NCBI GenBank assembly: GCA_902541315.1
Contig: CACBQF010000005.1
Coordinates: forward strand, 1 to 56,092
Direction: 5' to 3'
DNA length: 56,092 nt
Origin: an uncultured Pelagibacteraceae bacterium
GTDB taxonomy: Bacteria; Pseudomonadota; Alphaproteobacteria; Pelagibacterales; Pelagibacteraceae
Shown here: one piece after another, positions 1-7,528 of the stretch
Layout: each line of letters starts with the position of its first letter
How positions within the stretch are numbered: position 1 is the stretch's first letter
Program-made: the position numbers and the translations under genes
The notes under the pieces: generated by a model
Seen by the model: only the letters and a program-made list of their open reading frames with translations
Database searches by the model: none
Told to the model about the DNA's origin: nothing

Positions 1-576
1 CATAATTGATTTTTTCCCTATTTCTTCATCTCTTCCCTCAACAGCTGCAAGAGCAGAACCTTTAGCTATTGGTGTTTTATCTCCTGGAAATTTATATGAA
101 GTTAATAGTTCTCTAATTTCTTCTTCAACAAGATCAATCATTTCTTTGTCATCTACTTGATCAACTTTATTCAAATAAACAACTATTGCTGGAACTCCAA
201 CTTGCCTTGCTAAAAGAATATGTTCCCTGGTTTGTGGCATAGGCCCATCAGCAGCATTAACAACTAAAATTGCTCCATCCATTTGAGCTGCACCTGTAAT
301 CATGTTTTTTACATAGTCAGCGTGACCTGGGCAATCTACATGCGCGTAGTGTCTTTTTTCAGTTTCATACTCAACATGTGCTGTTGAAATTGTAATTCCT
401 CTCTCTTTTTCTTCTGGAGCTTTATCAATTTGATCATAAGCAACTGCTTGTGCTCCACCAGTTTCAGATAAAACTTTGGTAATCGCAGCTGTTAAAGTTG
501 TTTTACCATGATCGACATGACCGATTGTTCCAATGTTACAATGCGGTTTATTCCTTACAAATTTTTCTTTTGACAT
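1..576 (-). CDS. tuf: Elongation factor Tu, N-terminal part (runs off window)
   Basis: Elongation factor Tu is the GTPase that delivers aminoacyl-tRNA to the ribosome. The visible 192 codons begin [16 protein letters not shown] and show the P-loop GHVDHGKT at residues 19-26, the G3 motif DCPGH near residue 81 and the G4 motif NKVD near 136, so the G domain is nearly complete. The rest of the roughly 395-residue protein lies beyond the left edge. tRNA-Gly and tRNA-Tyr lie just upstream on the same strand, matching the tRNA-tufB operon known in proteobacteria, so they are probably co-transcribed. Identity is certain from the motifs. Confidence 0.98.
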   Translation of the reverse strand, partial: MSKEKFVRNKPHCNIGTIGHVDHGKTTLTAAITKVLSETGGAQAVAYDQIDKAPEEKERGITISTAHVEYETEKRHYAHVDCPGHADYVKNMITGAAQMDGAILVVNAADGPMPQTREHILLARQVGVPAIVVYLNKVDQVDDKEMIDLVEEEIRELLTSYKFPGDKTPIAKGSALAAVEGRDEEIGKKSIM

Positions 577-620
577 TACTTATATTCCTCACTTTTATTT
601 TTTATAAACTTTGTTTTTCT

Positions 621-694
621 TGGAGCGGGTAAAGGGAATCGAACCCTTACATCCAGCTTGGAAGGCTAGCGTTCTACCATTGAACTACACCCGC
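621..694 (-). tRNA. tRNA-Gly (anticodon TCC)
   Basis: The minus strand folds as a full cloverleaf of 74 nt with encoded CCA. The acceptor GCGGGTG pairs with TACCCGC, the anticodon loop is CTTCCAA giving TCC, and the T loop is TTCGATT. It lies 44 nt upstream of tuf and 47 nt downstream of tRNA-Tyr on the same strand, so one precursor transcript is likely. Confidence 0.97.
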
Positions 695-741
695 ACAACC
701 CCAAGAGTATCACTCCAGTATTGCCTAAAATTATTGAATGG

Positions 742-824
742 TGGAGGGGGAAAGATTCGAACTTTCGAAGACCGAAGTCAACGGGTTTACAGCCCGCCCC
801 ATTTGACCGCTCTGGAACCCCTCC
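742..824 (-). tRNA. tRNA-Tyr (anticodon GTA)
   Basis: The minus-strand sequence begins GGAGGGG, ends CCCCTCCA and has the anticodon loop CTGTAAA giving GTA. It has a long variable arm, as expected for a class II tRNA, and is 83 nt with encoded CCA. It is the first gene of the tRNA-Tyr, tRNA-Gly, tuf unit. Confidence 0.97.
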
Positions 825-872
825 CTTAGGGGAAGTGTCCCCTTGTTCAATAAAGCTTCAAACAACAAGCGT

Positions 873-900
873 TTTATATATTTTATTTGTCCAAATGCAA
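873..900 (-). promoter_or_regulatory. Candidate promoter of the tRNA-Tyr/tRNA-Gly/tuf unit
   Basis: On the minus strand a TTGCAT box (895-900) and a TATAAA box (873-878) are separated by 16 nt, about 49 nt upstream of the mature tRNA-Tyr 5' end. The 125-nt gap is divergent with rlmB. The assignment rests on box similarity only in A+T-rich DNA. Confidence 0.4.
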
Positions 901-954
901 CACGTGATTTAATGGGAAAATATTTAAAAAAACGTGTAAAACAAAGGTAATTTT

Positions 955-1698
955 ATGAATAATTCATCTTTTTTTATCATTGGCCAACATGCAGTAATTG
1001 AGGCGCTAAGAAATCCAAAAAGAAATGTGTTGAGGATATTCTTAACAGAGGAAAGTAAGAAAAATATTCATAAAAAAAGTCCTAATATAAACTTGTTAGA
1101 TGATGTCAAAGTATATTTTAAAACAAAAAAAGAACTTGATAAGTATAGCACTAGGGAAAATTTACAACATCAGGGATATGTTGCAGAAGTCGAGCATATT
1201 CAAAAACCAAATCTTAAAGAATACATTAAAGAAAAGAATAATATCACGTTAATTTGTCTTGATGGTGTAACTGATCCAAGAAACATAGGATCTTTGATAA
1301 GAAGTGCTGCTTCTTTCGATATTGATGGAATAATCATTAAAGAAAGAAATTTTCCTAGCGAAAGCAAACTTATGTATAAAGCGGCAAGCGGCGCAATTGA
1401 ATATATCAACATTTTTGAAGTTTCTAATATCAATTCAACACTAAAAAATCTTAAAGAAAAAAATTTTTGGGTATATGGTTTTGATGGTAATGGAAAAGAA
1501 GATTTTACTAATATTGAATGGAAAGGAAATAATATATTATTGTTTGGATCAGAGGGATCAGGAATGCATAAACATACATCCAAATATGCAGATTTTTTAG
1601 TTAAGATTAAGATAAATAAAAATATTGATAGCTTAAATATATCAAATAGTGCTGCAATTGTGTTTCACCATTTAAGCTATTTAAAAAAAAAGAGTTAA
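955..1698 (+). CDS. rlmB: 23S rRNA (guanosine-2'-O)-methyltransferase, TrmH/SpoU family
   Basis: This is a SPOUT-fold 2'-O-methyltransferase, most likely RlmB, which methylates a guanosine in 23S rRNA. The N-terminal substrate-binding region begins with GQHAVIEALRNPKR (residues about 10-23). The C-terminal SpoU domain has the three family motifs: DPRNIGSLIRSA, LLFGSEGSGM and SLNISNSAAI. Its length of 247 residues is typical. It is divergent from the tRNA-tuf unit and, before the insertion described below, would have stood directly upstream of tRNA-Thr. Other SpoU members, such as tRNA Gm18 enzymes, are less likely because of the N-terminal domain. Confidence 0.9.
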   Translation: MNNSSFFIIGQHAVIEALRNPKRNVLRIFLTEESKKNIHKKSPNINLLDDVKVYFKTKKELDKYSTRENLQHQGYVAEVEHIQKPNLKEYIKEKNNITLICLDGVTDPRNIGSLIRSAASFDIDGIIIKERNFPSESKLMYKAASGAIEYINIFEVSNINSTLKNLKEKNFWVYGFDGNGKEDFTNIEWKGNNILLFGSEGSGMHKHTSKYADFLVKIKINKNIDSLNISNSAAIVFHHLSYLKKKS

Positions 1699-1729
1699 TT
1701 AATTAATAAATAGTTAATAACTATTTCCT

Positions 1730-1773
1730 ATGCCCTTGTAGCTTAGCTGGTAGAGCAATTGAATTGTAATCAA
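1730..1773 (+). pseudogene. 5' half of tRNA-Thr, orphan fragment
   Basis: This 44-nt segment matches positions 4327-4370, the 5' end through the anticodon arm of the intact tRNA-Thr, in the same orientation with two mismatches. After the anticodon arm the similarity stops completely and there is no T arm or acceptor 3' strand, so it cannot make a tRNA. It marks the left edge of the DNA carrying the propeller autotransporter gene at 1915-4059. Confidence 0.85.
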
Positions 1774-1914
1774 ACGACTTCATCTTCAATGCATTTATCA
1801 TCAAGTAAACACTAGCATAATTTAAGTAAAAAAGACTCAATATTTTTCATGCTTATTAGAAACCGATAGATTGCTATTTCTGACCACAAACCTATTGTAA
1901 ACATTATAAAATTT

Positions 1915-4059
1915 TTAAAAATTATTGGTCAGAGATAAATTGGCATTATGATTTTCTTGATTAGAAAAATCATTTTCTAAATTAAACTCTAAATCAAAAC
2001 TATTTAACGTTTTAGAAATTTTAAAATTTGAAGTCATATCTTCTCTAAGATCAAGTGCTAACTCTGTTTCTTTTCTATATAAAAAGCCGGTTGATAATGT
2101 AAATTTATTAATATAGCCGTGTCCTTTGATTTGCTGTCTTTCGTAATCTGCACTAATTGTTAACCCTTGGTGGTGCTTAAAATCTAAACCAAGTCCTGCT
2201 GTGTAAATATCTCTATTTTCGTTATCAGCTTGATACTCAAAACTTTCGCTATCTGATACATAACTTGTTACTACTTTAGAGTTTGAGGTAAACTCTTTAC
2301 CATATTCAAGATTAACTCTAGATTTTACATTTGAGTTTTCTAAATTAAAATCTCTATCAATTAGTACACCTAAAGAAGCCATTAAAGATTTAATATCTTG
2401 ATCATTATAACTAATAGCATTAGTGCCACTTTCAGTATAGCTATCAAGCACTGTATAACTTCCATCAATACTACCTATTGAACTAATAATTAAGTCACCA
2501 TCTTCATATTCTCTACCAATATCAAGTGAACCAAAAACTTGTTTGCCTTCACGGTCACCAGTATGAGTGTTAGTGTTTCCCTCATCTTTCCTTACGATAT
2601 AACTATCTAAATAACTAACTCCAAAAACATGTTTTAAAAAATTCTTGTCTTCTAACCTATTAACCCCATAAACTGATAAACTTAAGGCCTTAGTGTCAAC
2701 TGCAGAACCAAAGGTTCCAACATCAACATCAGTGTTACCTACTCTTACAGCTACTCCTAATATTTGGTCTTTATCCATTTTTCTATCAGCACCTACAGTT
2801 ATACCAAATCCATCTATATCTTGTGCAGAGCTTAAGGAAGTCTCACCAATTTTTCCAAAACTAATACTACCTTCAGTCCATGCTTCCCAGTCATTAGGTA
2901 AAATCTGATCTAACTTTTTAATTGGATTGAATTTAGCTTGAGAAGAACTTGCAACATTATTCGATATTTTCTTAAATAATTCATTTTGAAAGAGCAACTC
3001 TATTTTTTGAGCGCTCGTTTGGTATTTATTTGCTCTTAATATATCTAATCTTTTAAAAGTAGCCACTCTTGTATCTTCAGCAAACTTTTTAGCAGTATTA
3101 ATTTGTGCATCATTTATACCTCTTACATCTTTAATTTTTGGTGGGTCTTCACATCCTGAATTAGTAACTGTAAAAGCACATCTTAAAGTATATTCATTTA
3201 TATCATCACCAGCATTACCTACTATAAACATTTTAGTTCCAGTTGTATTAAAAGCTATACCTTGAGGATTGGTCTCTTGATCAGTAACAACAAACTTTCC
3301 TACATGAGTTACAGTTGATGTTAAATCAAAGCCTACTGATAATGTATATTCATTTACATCATTTCCTGCATCACCTACTATAAACATTTTAGTTCCATCA
3401 TTATTAAAAGTAATACCCCTAGGAACAGTTACTTGACCACTAATGTCAAAACCTGATCCATCTCCATTTATGTCATTGAAAGTTGCAGTTGATAAATCAA
3501 AGCCTGTAGATAGTGTATATACATTTAAATCATCATCAAGATTACCTAAGTAATACATTATCGTTCCGTCATTGTTGAAAGCAATACCTCTAGTTTGCAC
3601 ATCTTGATCACTAATATCAAAACCTGTTCCATTTCCATTTATGTTATCAAAAGTTGCTGTTGATAAATCAAAGCCTGTAGATAAGGTATATGAATTTATA
3701 TCTTTACCAGTATTACCTGATACAAACATCTTGGTTCCATCATTATTAAATTTAATATATTGAGGAGTAAGATCTTGACCACTAACGTCAAAACCTGATC
3801 CATCTCCATTTATGTCATCAAAAGTTCGTGTTGATAAATCAAAACCTGTAGATAAGGTATATGAATTTATATCATTTCCTTCATCACCTACTATAAACAT
3901 CTTGGTTCCATCATTGTTAAAAGCAATACCTCTAGGTTGAGTATCTTGAGTACTAACATCAAAACTATCTACAAAGGTTGCAGCAGCTTGTGCTGAGCTA
4001 ACAAAAGTTAGATTAAAAATTAGAAATATTGAAAGTATTTTCTTAAAATAATTTAACAT
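1915..4059 (-). CDS. Propeller-repeat protein with C-terminal autotransporter-like beta-barrel
   Basis: This is a predicted outer-membrane, surface-exposed protein. The preferred ATG gives a classic signal peptide (MLNYFKKILSIFLIF, ending SSAQA); an in-frame ATG nine codons earlier (4086) is possible. Five repeats of about 52-57 residues follow, each with the core FNNDGTKMF then YTLSTGFDLST, suggesting propeller blades. Then come a helical linker and a C-terminal domain of about 320 residues starting near WEAWTEGSISFG and ending in Phe (LSLTNNF), as outer-membrane barrels do. It is homologous to the protein at 9530-11635. The function and ligand are unknown. It is the only gene in island 1 and lies antisense to the tRNA-Thr repeats. 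Confidence 0.8.
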   Translation of the reverse strand: MLNYFKKILSIFLIFNLTFVSSAQAAATFVDSFDVSTQDTQPRGIAFNNDGTKMFIVGDEGNDINSYTLSTGFDLSTRTFDDINGDGSGFDVSGQDLTPQYIKFNNDGTKMFVSGNTGKDINSYTLSTGFDLSTATFDNINGNGTGFDISDQDVQTRGIAFNNDGTIMYYLGNLDDDLNVYTLSTGFDLSTATFNDINGDGSGFDISGQVTVPRGITFNNDGTKMFIVGDAGNDVNEYTLSVGFDLTSTVTHVGKFVVTDQETNPQGIAFNTTGTKMFIVGNAGDDINEYTLRCAFTVTNSGCEDPPKIKDVRGINDAQINTAKKFAEDTRVATFKRLDILRANKYQTSAQKIELLFQNELFKKISNNVASSSQAKFNPIKKLDQILPNDWEAWTEGSISFGKIGETSLSSAQDIDGFGITVGADRKMDKDQILGVAVRVGNTDVDVGTFGSAVDTKALSLSVYGVNRLEDKNFLKHVFGVSYLDSYIVRKDEGNTNTHTGDREGKQVFGSLDIGREYEDGDLIISSIGSIDGSYTVLDSYTESGTNAISYNDQDIKSLMASLGVLIDRDFNLENSNVKSRVNLEYGKEFTSNSKVVTSYVSDSESFEYQADNENRDIYTAGLGLDFKHHQGLTISADYERQQIKGHGYINKFTLSTGFLYRKETELALDLREDMTSNFKISKTLNSFDLEFNLENDFSNQENHNANLSLTNNF
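3300..3970 (-). repeat. In-gene tandem repeats, 171-bp period
   Basis: Within the propeller region the segments starting at 3479, 3650 and 3821 (AAAGTT...GATAAATCAAA) recur with an exact 171-bp spacing, which is 57 codons. The three central blades are nearly identical at the DNA level, so recent expansion or contraction by recombination is plausible. The outer two blades are more diverged. Confidence 0.85.
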
Positions 4060-4181
4060 TTGCTTTGTATAATAAACAAATTGCATAAATAAAATCGATT
4101 AATTTCCTTCATTTTAATGGATTATAAAAGTTTTTTTTTAATATTTACGAATTACTTTTTGATATTAGCTTATCAAACTCT

Positions 4182-4207
4182 CGAACCGATAGCCGAACCG
4201 ATAGATT
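4182..4207. repeat. Short tandem repeat CGAACCGATAG, shared with the other end of island 1
   Basis: CGAACCGATAG occurs twice in tandem here with a 12-nt period. The second copy extends to AACCGATAGATT, which is also found at 1861-1872 near the opposite boundary. It is possibly a recombinase arm site or a remnant of an earlier event; nothing else supports a function. Confidence 0.5.
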
Positions 4208-4328
4208 AGTCACAAATGGTCTACAACAAGCTATAAAATAACAAACAATAAGATTACCTTTTAGTAATCAAATCTTTTAAGTGTTGATTTAATTGACTTT
4301 TAACATTAAAAACTTCGTTGATACGAAT

Positions 4329-4404
4329 GCCCTTGTAGCTCAGCTGGTAGAGCAATTGATTTGTAATCAATAGGTCCGCGGTTCGAATCCGTGCGGGGGC
4401 ACCA
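4329..4404 (+). tRNA. tRNA-Thr (anticodon TGT)
   Basis: A full cloverleaf of 76 nt with encoded CCA. The acceptor GCCCTTG pairs with CGGGGGC through G-U pairs, the anticodon loop is TTTGTAA giving TGT, and the T loop is TTCGAAT. The 3' A at 4404 directly abuts the stop codon of the convergent nadK at 4405. Its 5' half is duplicated at 1730-1773. Confidence 0.96.
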
Positions 4405-5175
4405 TCAATAAGTTTCCCTTCTTAATTGTTCGATTTTAATCTTTTTTTGGAGACTATTATTTTGATCGTATAAGAGATTAAACTTAATCTTTTTATTAGT
4501 TTTTATTATTATGCTCTTAGCATTTCTAACTTCTATATTATCAGCGACTGCACTAATGGGTCTTTTTTTTGAATTAAGATTTTTTATGATGATCTTTGAG
4601 TTATCATTTATAATTTTTCCTTTCCATCGTCTGGGTCTAAAAGGACTGATAGGAGAAATAGATAGCTTTTTTGAATTTAGATTTAATATTGGTCCATGAA
4701 CTGATAGATTATAAGCTGTGCTACCAGCTGGTGTAGATACCAACACTCCATCAGAAACTAATCTTTTGATGATTAATTTAGAACCCTGAGATATTGACAA
4801 GGATGCCGCCTGTCTACTTTGTCTTAAAATTGAAACTTCATTAATAGCAATATGTTTTTTTTTTAAATTATTACTGTTAGTGACTGTCATTTCTAAAGGT
4901 GAAATAGAAATCATTTTTGCTTTTGATAAATTCTTTGTTACATTTTTTGATGAAAACTTATTCATTAAGAAACCATAATTTCCTGAATTAATGCCATAAA
5001 AAATTTTTTTGGAATTTTTATTTTTTTTTAATGTCTGTAGCATAAATCCATCTCCACCTATAACTATTGAGATATCAGATTTTCTTAATTTGCTGTTTTG
5101 TGTAATCTTTAAAAGAGACTTTTTAATTCTTATAGAGTTACGATTTTTATCAGAAATAATCTTAATTTTATTCAT
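4405..5175 (-). CDS. nadK: NAD kinase
   Basis: NAD kinase phosphorylates NAD to NADP in the cytosol. The chosen start (MNKIKIISDK) gives 256 residues. An in-frame upstream extension would run into tRNA-Leu and is rejected. Family motifs are GGDG at residues 40-43, GINSGNYGFLMN, the NE pair in INEVSILRQ, and the glycine-rich loop STPAGSTAYNLS. It starts 2 nt after the 3' end of tRNA-Leu on the same strand, so it is almost certainly made from the same transcript. Its stop codon touches tRNA-Thr. Confidence 0.95.
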   Translation of the reverse strand: MNKIKIISDKNRNSIRIKKSLLKITQNSKLRKSDISIVIGGDGFMLQTLKKNKNSKKIFYGINSGNYGFLMNKFSSKNVTKNLSKAKMISISPLEMTVTNSNNLKKKHIAINEVSILRQSRQAASLSISQGSKLIIKRLVSDGVLVSTPAGSTAYNLSVHGPILNLNSKKLSISPISPFRPRRWKGKIINDNSKIIIKNLNSKKRPISAVADNIEVRNAKSIIIKTNKKIKFNLLYDQNNSLQKKIKIEQLRRETY

Positions 5176-5177
5176 TG

Positions 5178-5263
5178 TGGTGCCCTCGGCCAGACTCGAA
5201 CTGGCACTCCGCAAGCGGCAAGGATTTTAAGTCCTTTGTGTCTACCAATTTCACCACGAGGGC
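5178..5263 (-). tRNA. tRNA-Leu (anticodon TAA)
   Basis: The minus strand gives an 86-nt class II tRNA with encoded CCA. The acceptor GCCCTCG pairs with CGAGGGC, the anticodon loop is CTTAAAA giving TAA, and there is a long variable arm CCGCTTGCGG. nadK follows after 2 nt. Its 5' half and 25 nt of leader are repeated at 9350-9415 on the far side of the restriction-modification genes. Confidence 0.96.
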
Positions 5264-5288
5264 ATTAATGAATTTCATGAGTGTTTAT
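5223..5288 (-). repeat. Direct repeat copy A: tRNA-Leu leader plus 5' half (intact side)
   Basis: This 66-nt segment matches 9350-9415 with two mismatches. It runs from 25 nt before the mature tRNA-Leu 5' end to the 3' side of the anticodon arm. Similarity ends abruptly at both sides. With copy B it brackets the res and mod genes in direct orientation. Confidence 0.92.
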
Positions 5289-5296
5289 TTTAAATT

Positions 5297-5302
5297 ATTA
5301 TA
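5297..5302 (-). promoter_or_regulatory. Candidate -10 box for tRNA-Leu/nadK, at the island edge
   Basis: On the minus strand a perfect TATAAT lies between the res stop codon and the 66-bp repeat. It predicts a transcript start near the repeat edge, about 27 nt before the mature tRNA. No convincing -35 box is seen. If active, it would be a promoter brought by, or formed with, the insertion, replacing the original tRNA-Leu promoter now at 9423-9450. Confidence 0.35.
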
Positions 5303-5317
5303 ATATACAAGTTAAAG

Positions 5318-7525
5318 TTATAAATCTAATGGTTTCCAATTTTCTTTATTTATAATATCTTCACCTTTGCCAATATAATATTTCCAAGCAGCATCTGAAT
5401 AATTATCATTTTCATTTTTAACAACACCACCAAAATATTTGTATTTTTTAATATACTTAATTAATCCATCGCTTTTTGGACCAGCATCAGTACTTTCTAA
5501 TGTTATGCCTCCTTTTGTGTCAAATAAACCTAATTTACCAGATTTTAGTTTTACAATAAAATCTACATAAAAAGGTTCTTCTTTATTGTTAAAAGAATAA
5601 TTTACTGCAAAATTATTTTTTCCAGAGTCACCATTTTTTAACCACCAAGATACTTTGGGACTTCTTTCTAAAAAACTAATGAATTTTTGTTCTGGGTTTG
5701 ATAAATTTTTAAATCTATAACCTTTAACAGCACATTTTTTTAGTTCTGGGTTAAAAGGCTTTGTATCATTGGTAAAAACATAATTTTTTTGAAGCTGAAA
5801 ATCTTTTACATTTACTAATTCATTTTTTTTATATTCAATTTGATTTTTATATTCTGATATTATTTCTGAAATTAATCTTTCAAAATGAATTTTATTAGAA
5901 TTGTCACAAATAATATTTATAATTTTTTTATAATCACTCTGATTTTCATAATTGAAATTTAAGTTTTCTTTGAAAAAATCATAAAATGTTTGTGCAATTG
6001 GATAATAAGATTGAACATCTTTAAATTCATTTAATTCTAAATTTCTTAAAAAGGTATTAAATGTGGCTTGCATATCATCAAGACTTGAGTCTAGGATATT
6101 TTCTGTAGTTTGATCTAGCTCAACCTCTAAACTACTATAGGACCGTTCAATTAATCTCTGTCTTTTTAATGGAGCTGGGTCTTTATCAATTTTTTCTATT
6201 ATTTTATTTTTTGATGCTATGTTAAAGAAAATAGGTTTAAATATTTTCTTCTTTATTCTTGTTTGTCTAAATCTCTTTTTAAAAAAAGATGATAGTTTAA
6301 GTTTACTCGCCTCATTAATCAATTTTCCATTATGAGGAGCCATCATTTCTAACAAATTATCTTTAATTTCATGAGAGGCATTGTTTGTATAAACGTAACT
6401 AGTGTTAAGTTCTTCATCATCATAATGACCCACTTCAGGTTGCGGCATACGCATTATTCTGCCTAAGACTTGAATTGAAAAAGTAACATTATTCCAATGC
6501 CTCAACGTAACAATTATTTGTGCCCTAGGACAATCCCATCCTAAAGCTATAGATTGTTTAAAAATTAAAACCTCTACTTCGTTATCAAATTTTTTCAAAT
6601 TTTTTAGTTCGCGCCTAGGCTCACCAGATAATAACACTTCAAGTTTATTATTATCTAAAGAAATATTGTGATTTTCTTTTAATATTTTTTTTACTTCACC
6701 TTTAATTCTATCTTCTTCATTTGGTGGTTTTGCGGGAAGTTGAATTAAAAGCAGTGGGTTAATGTTAACTCCATTTTTTTTATATAAATCAAATAAAAAT
6801 TTTCTTTTATCTAAGGCAATTTTTATAATTTCTGCATCGCTAGATTTTTCTAAATCTGTTTTGAAATTTCTTTTATTGATTATATTTTTTGAGTCTGGGT
6901 TGATGATCCATTGTTTTTTAATCATTCCTTCAGATTTTACATGCTCTAATTGGACTGTTTCCCTGTCATCTCCATCTCTTGAAGGAGTCGCTGAAACTTC
7001 TATTGTTAAATTAGGTGAAATAATATCTATAACTGTATTAGAATTATCTGTGCCAACACTATCATGTACTTCATCGATAATTAAAATTATTTTTCTTCCT
7101 TCGGCTTTCGTATTTTCAATAAATTTGTCTATGAATATTTCTCCTTCTCTTTCCTCACGTATATTATTTTTAGAACTATTTATACTCGGCCAATTACAAA
7201 AAAAAATTTCATTTGATGAAATCTTTTTTTTATAAATTAGATTTTCCCAGAATGAACATTTTATTGCTTTTGAATCTTTAAAATATTTTTCAAGTTTTTC
7301 TTTACTTTGAGTGTGAAGTTTTCTGGGTGCAAACCAAACAAAAGAAAACTTATTATTGCTTGCATGGTCTTTGATAAACCTTTGAATAAATTCCGCAAGA
7401 ATTATTGTTTTACCTGAGCCGGTTGGTGACTTTAATATTAAAGATTTGTTTCCTATTTCTAATAATTTTTTTGATTTTTCAATTAATCCATTTACTGCAT
7501 TAATTTGATAATTTTTAAGTTGCAT
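5318..7525 (-). CDS. res: Type III restriction enzyme, Res helicase-nuclease subunit
   Basis: Res subunits translocate on DNA with ATP and cut near unmethylated sites in complex with Mod. The superfamily 2 helicase motifs are clear: Walker A SPTGSGKT at residues 33-40, a DEVH box near 150, SATPSRDG near 178 and the motif VI region QVLGRIMRMP near 360. The C-terminus has a PD-(D/E)xK-like nuclease signature, YVDFIVKLKSGKLGLFDTKG, near residue 660. The 735-residue length is somewhat short for Res subunits. It follows mod after 3 nt and ends 30 nt before the tRNA-Leu leader repeat. All key motifs are intact, so the enzyme is probably active. Confidence 0.9.
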   Translation of the reverse strand: MQLKNYQINAVNGLIEKSKKLLEIGNKSLILKSPTGSGKTIILAEFIQRFIKDHASNNKFSFVWFAPRKLHTQSKEKLEKYFKDSKAIKCSFWENLIYKKKISSNEIFFCNWPSINSSKNNIREEREGEIFIDKFIENTKAEGRKIILIIDEVHDSVGTDNSNTVIDIISPNLTIEVSATPSRDGDDRETVQLEHVKSEGMIKKQWIINPDSKNIINKRNFKTDLEKSSDAEIIKIALDKRKFLFDLYKKNGVNINPLLLIQLPAKPPNEEDRIKGEVKKILKENHNISLDNNKLEVLLSGEPRRELKNLKKFDNEVEVLIFKQSIALGWDCPRAQIIVTLRHWNNVTFSIQVLGRIMRMPQPEVGHYDDEELNTSYVYTNNASHEIKDNLLEMMAPHNGKLINEASKLKLSSFFKKRFRQTRIKKKIFKPIFFNIASKNKIIEKIDKDPAPLKRQRLIERSYSSLEVELDQTTENILDSSLDDMQATFNTFLRNLELNEFKDVQSYYPIAQTFYDFFKENLNFNYENQSDYKKIINIICDNSNKIHFERLISEIISEYKNQIEYKKNELVNVKDFQLQKNYVFTNDTKPFNPELKKCAVKGYRFKNLSNPEQKFISFLERSPKVSWWLKNGDSGKNNFAVNYSFNNKEEPFYVDFIVKLKSGKLGLFDTKGGITLESTDAGPKSDGLIKYIKKYKYFGGVVKNENDNYSDAAWKYYIGKGEDIINKENWKPLDL

Positions 7526-7528
7526 TTT

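Larger units (their letters stand above)
1730..4326. mobile_element. Cargo island 1, bounded by tRNA-Thr 5'-half repeats
   Basis: The DNA between the orphan tRNA-Thr 5' half and the intact tRNA-Thr holds one large gene and no integrase. Inside the boundaries a 12-bp word, AACCGATAGATT, occurs at 1861-1872 and again at 4196-4207, each roughly 90-130 nt from its tRNA repeat. A 12-bp tandem copy lies at 4182-4205. The arrangement resembles an integrated element rebuilt at a tRNA, but the duplicated half is the 5' half, whereas tRNA integrations usually reconstitute the 3' end. The 4087-4328 gap holds only these repeats. Confidence 0.55.

Noticed and set aside
611-912. Two short plus-strand reading frames over the tRNA-Gly and tRNA-Tyr region
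   Set aside because: They are translations across the complement of real tRNA genes and have no support of their own.
1707-1725. Inverted repeat AATAGTTA/TAACTATT after rlmB as a terminator
   Set aside because: It leaves essentially no loop and is all A+T, so a stable hairpin is unlikely.
3300-3970. Regular 171-bp repeats considered as a CRISPR-like array
   Set aside because: The repeats are in frame, encode propeller blades, lack short spacers and have no cas genes nearby.
5176-5214. Upstream extension of nadK adding 13 residues
   Set aside because: It would begin inside tRNA-Leu. The next Met gives the normal NAD kinase N-terminus 2 nt after the tRNA.
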